A DNA stretch of 5,916 nt. Origin: Anaerolineales bacterium (GTDB lineage Bacteria > Chloroflexota > Anaerolineae > Epilineales > JAANWY01). The stretch spans positions 1-5,916 of the forward strand of contig JAANWY010000305.1 in assembly GCA_018263655.1 (NCBI GenBank), given 5' to 3'. This document shows positions 5,799-5,916 of the stretch, piece by piece. The notes beneath the pieces are model-generated. The model did no database searches and was not told where the DNA came from. It saw nothing but the letters and a program-made list of their open reading frames with translations. Positions within the stretch are counted from its first letter, which is position 1, and each line of letters starts with the position of its first letter. The translations under genes and the position numbers were made by a program.

Positions 5799-5870
5799 TC
5801 GCAGTTAAGAAACACTGCCGGCTACTGCGCAGGCTGTTGCCCGGCTACTGCCGTCGCAGTTGAGAAATAC
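5799..5870. repeat. Paired direct repeats in the leader of the M20 gene
   Basis: TCGCAGTTAAGAAACAC (5799-5815) recurs as TCGCAGTTGAGAAATAC (5854-5870), 15 of 17 bases identical. Between them CCGGCTACTGC occurs twice without mismatch (5818-5828 and 5841-5851). The two pairs nest in the 88 bases between the upstream terminator and the M20 start, where the M20 promoter should lie. I could not identify convincing -35 and -10 boxes. The repeats could be operator sites or the relic of a duplication. Confidence 0.6.
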
Positions 5871-5871
5871 G

Positions 5872-5916
5872 AAAAAAGGGGTCGGCGGGGGGCGCCCGCC
5901 CCCCACCGACCCCTTT
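5872..5916 (-). terminator. Intrinsic terminator of an upstream minus-strand gene outside the window
   Basis: A very GC-rich stem pairs 5878-5893 with 5898-5913 around a 4-base loop. Read on the minus strand it is followed by six Ts (5872-5877). The only non-Watson-Crick position (C5886/A5905) is a G:U pair in the minus-strand transcript but a C/A mismatch in a plus-strand one, which favours minus-strand use. It isolates the M20 gene from whatever lies to the right, so M20 must have its own promoter in the short leader. Confidence 0.88.

Noticed and set aside
5140..5808. Plus-strand open frame of 222 codons antisense to the M20 gene
   Set aside because: It is the complement of the conserved N-terminal catalytic half of the dipeptidase; no ribosome site or family match is visible.

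Overview
The window is a stretch of bacterial chromosome or metagenomic contig with moderately high GC. All five protein genes that can be supported lie on the minus strand. The organism is most likely a member of Chloroflexota, with a cyanobacterium or a related environmental lineage as the alternative. The grounds are the FAD/2Fe-2S fusion subunit of a molybdenum hydroxylase, the HNH-nuclease/small-helper gene pair, and the dispersed repeat whose minus-strand reading is PE(L/P)VEG. This assignment rests on recalled family patterns, not on a search. No rRNA, tRNA, CRISPR array or complete insertion sequence is seen.

In transcription order (right to left), the right edge holds a strong intrinsic terminator (5872-5916) for an unseen upstream minus-strand gene. 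A roughly 90-base leader with paired direct repeats follows. Next comes a complete M20-family metallodipeptidase gene (4411-5784), then a 381-base non-coding stretch (4030-4410). That stretch is rich in inverted repeats: a candidate 174-bp repeat element bounded by imperfect inverted ends, one copy of the dispersed 24-bp repeat, a near-perfect AT-rich 22-bp inverted repeat, and a plausible extended -10 promoter.

The rest looks like one transcription unit. It starts with a fused FAD/[2Fe-2S] electron-transfer subunit of a xanthine dehydrogenase/aldehyde oxidase type enzyme (2593-4029). A small helical protein of unknown function (2141-2542) follows, overlapping by 8 bases an HNH endonuclease (1681-2148). 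Last is the molybdopterin-binding catalytic subunit of the same hydroxylase (1-1647, cut by the left edge). Together the two hydroxylase subunits supply Moco, two 2Fe-2S clusters and FAD, so they should form a complete enzyme. The substrate cannot be read from the sequence.

Two things stand out. The HNH/helper pair sits between two genes whose products must assemble together, which looks like a compact two-gene cassette lodged in a metabolic operon without breaking it. In addition, the catalytic subunit gene carries a dispersed repeat, in frame, inside its coding sequence; the same 24-bp core recurs in the intergenic region about 4 kb away.
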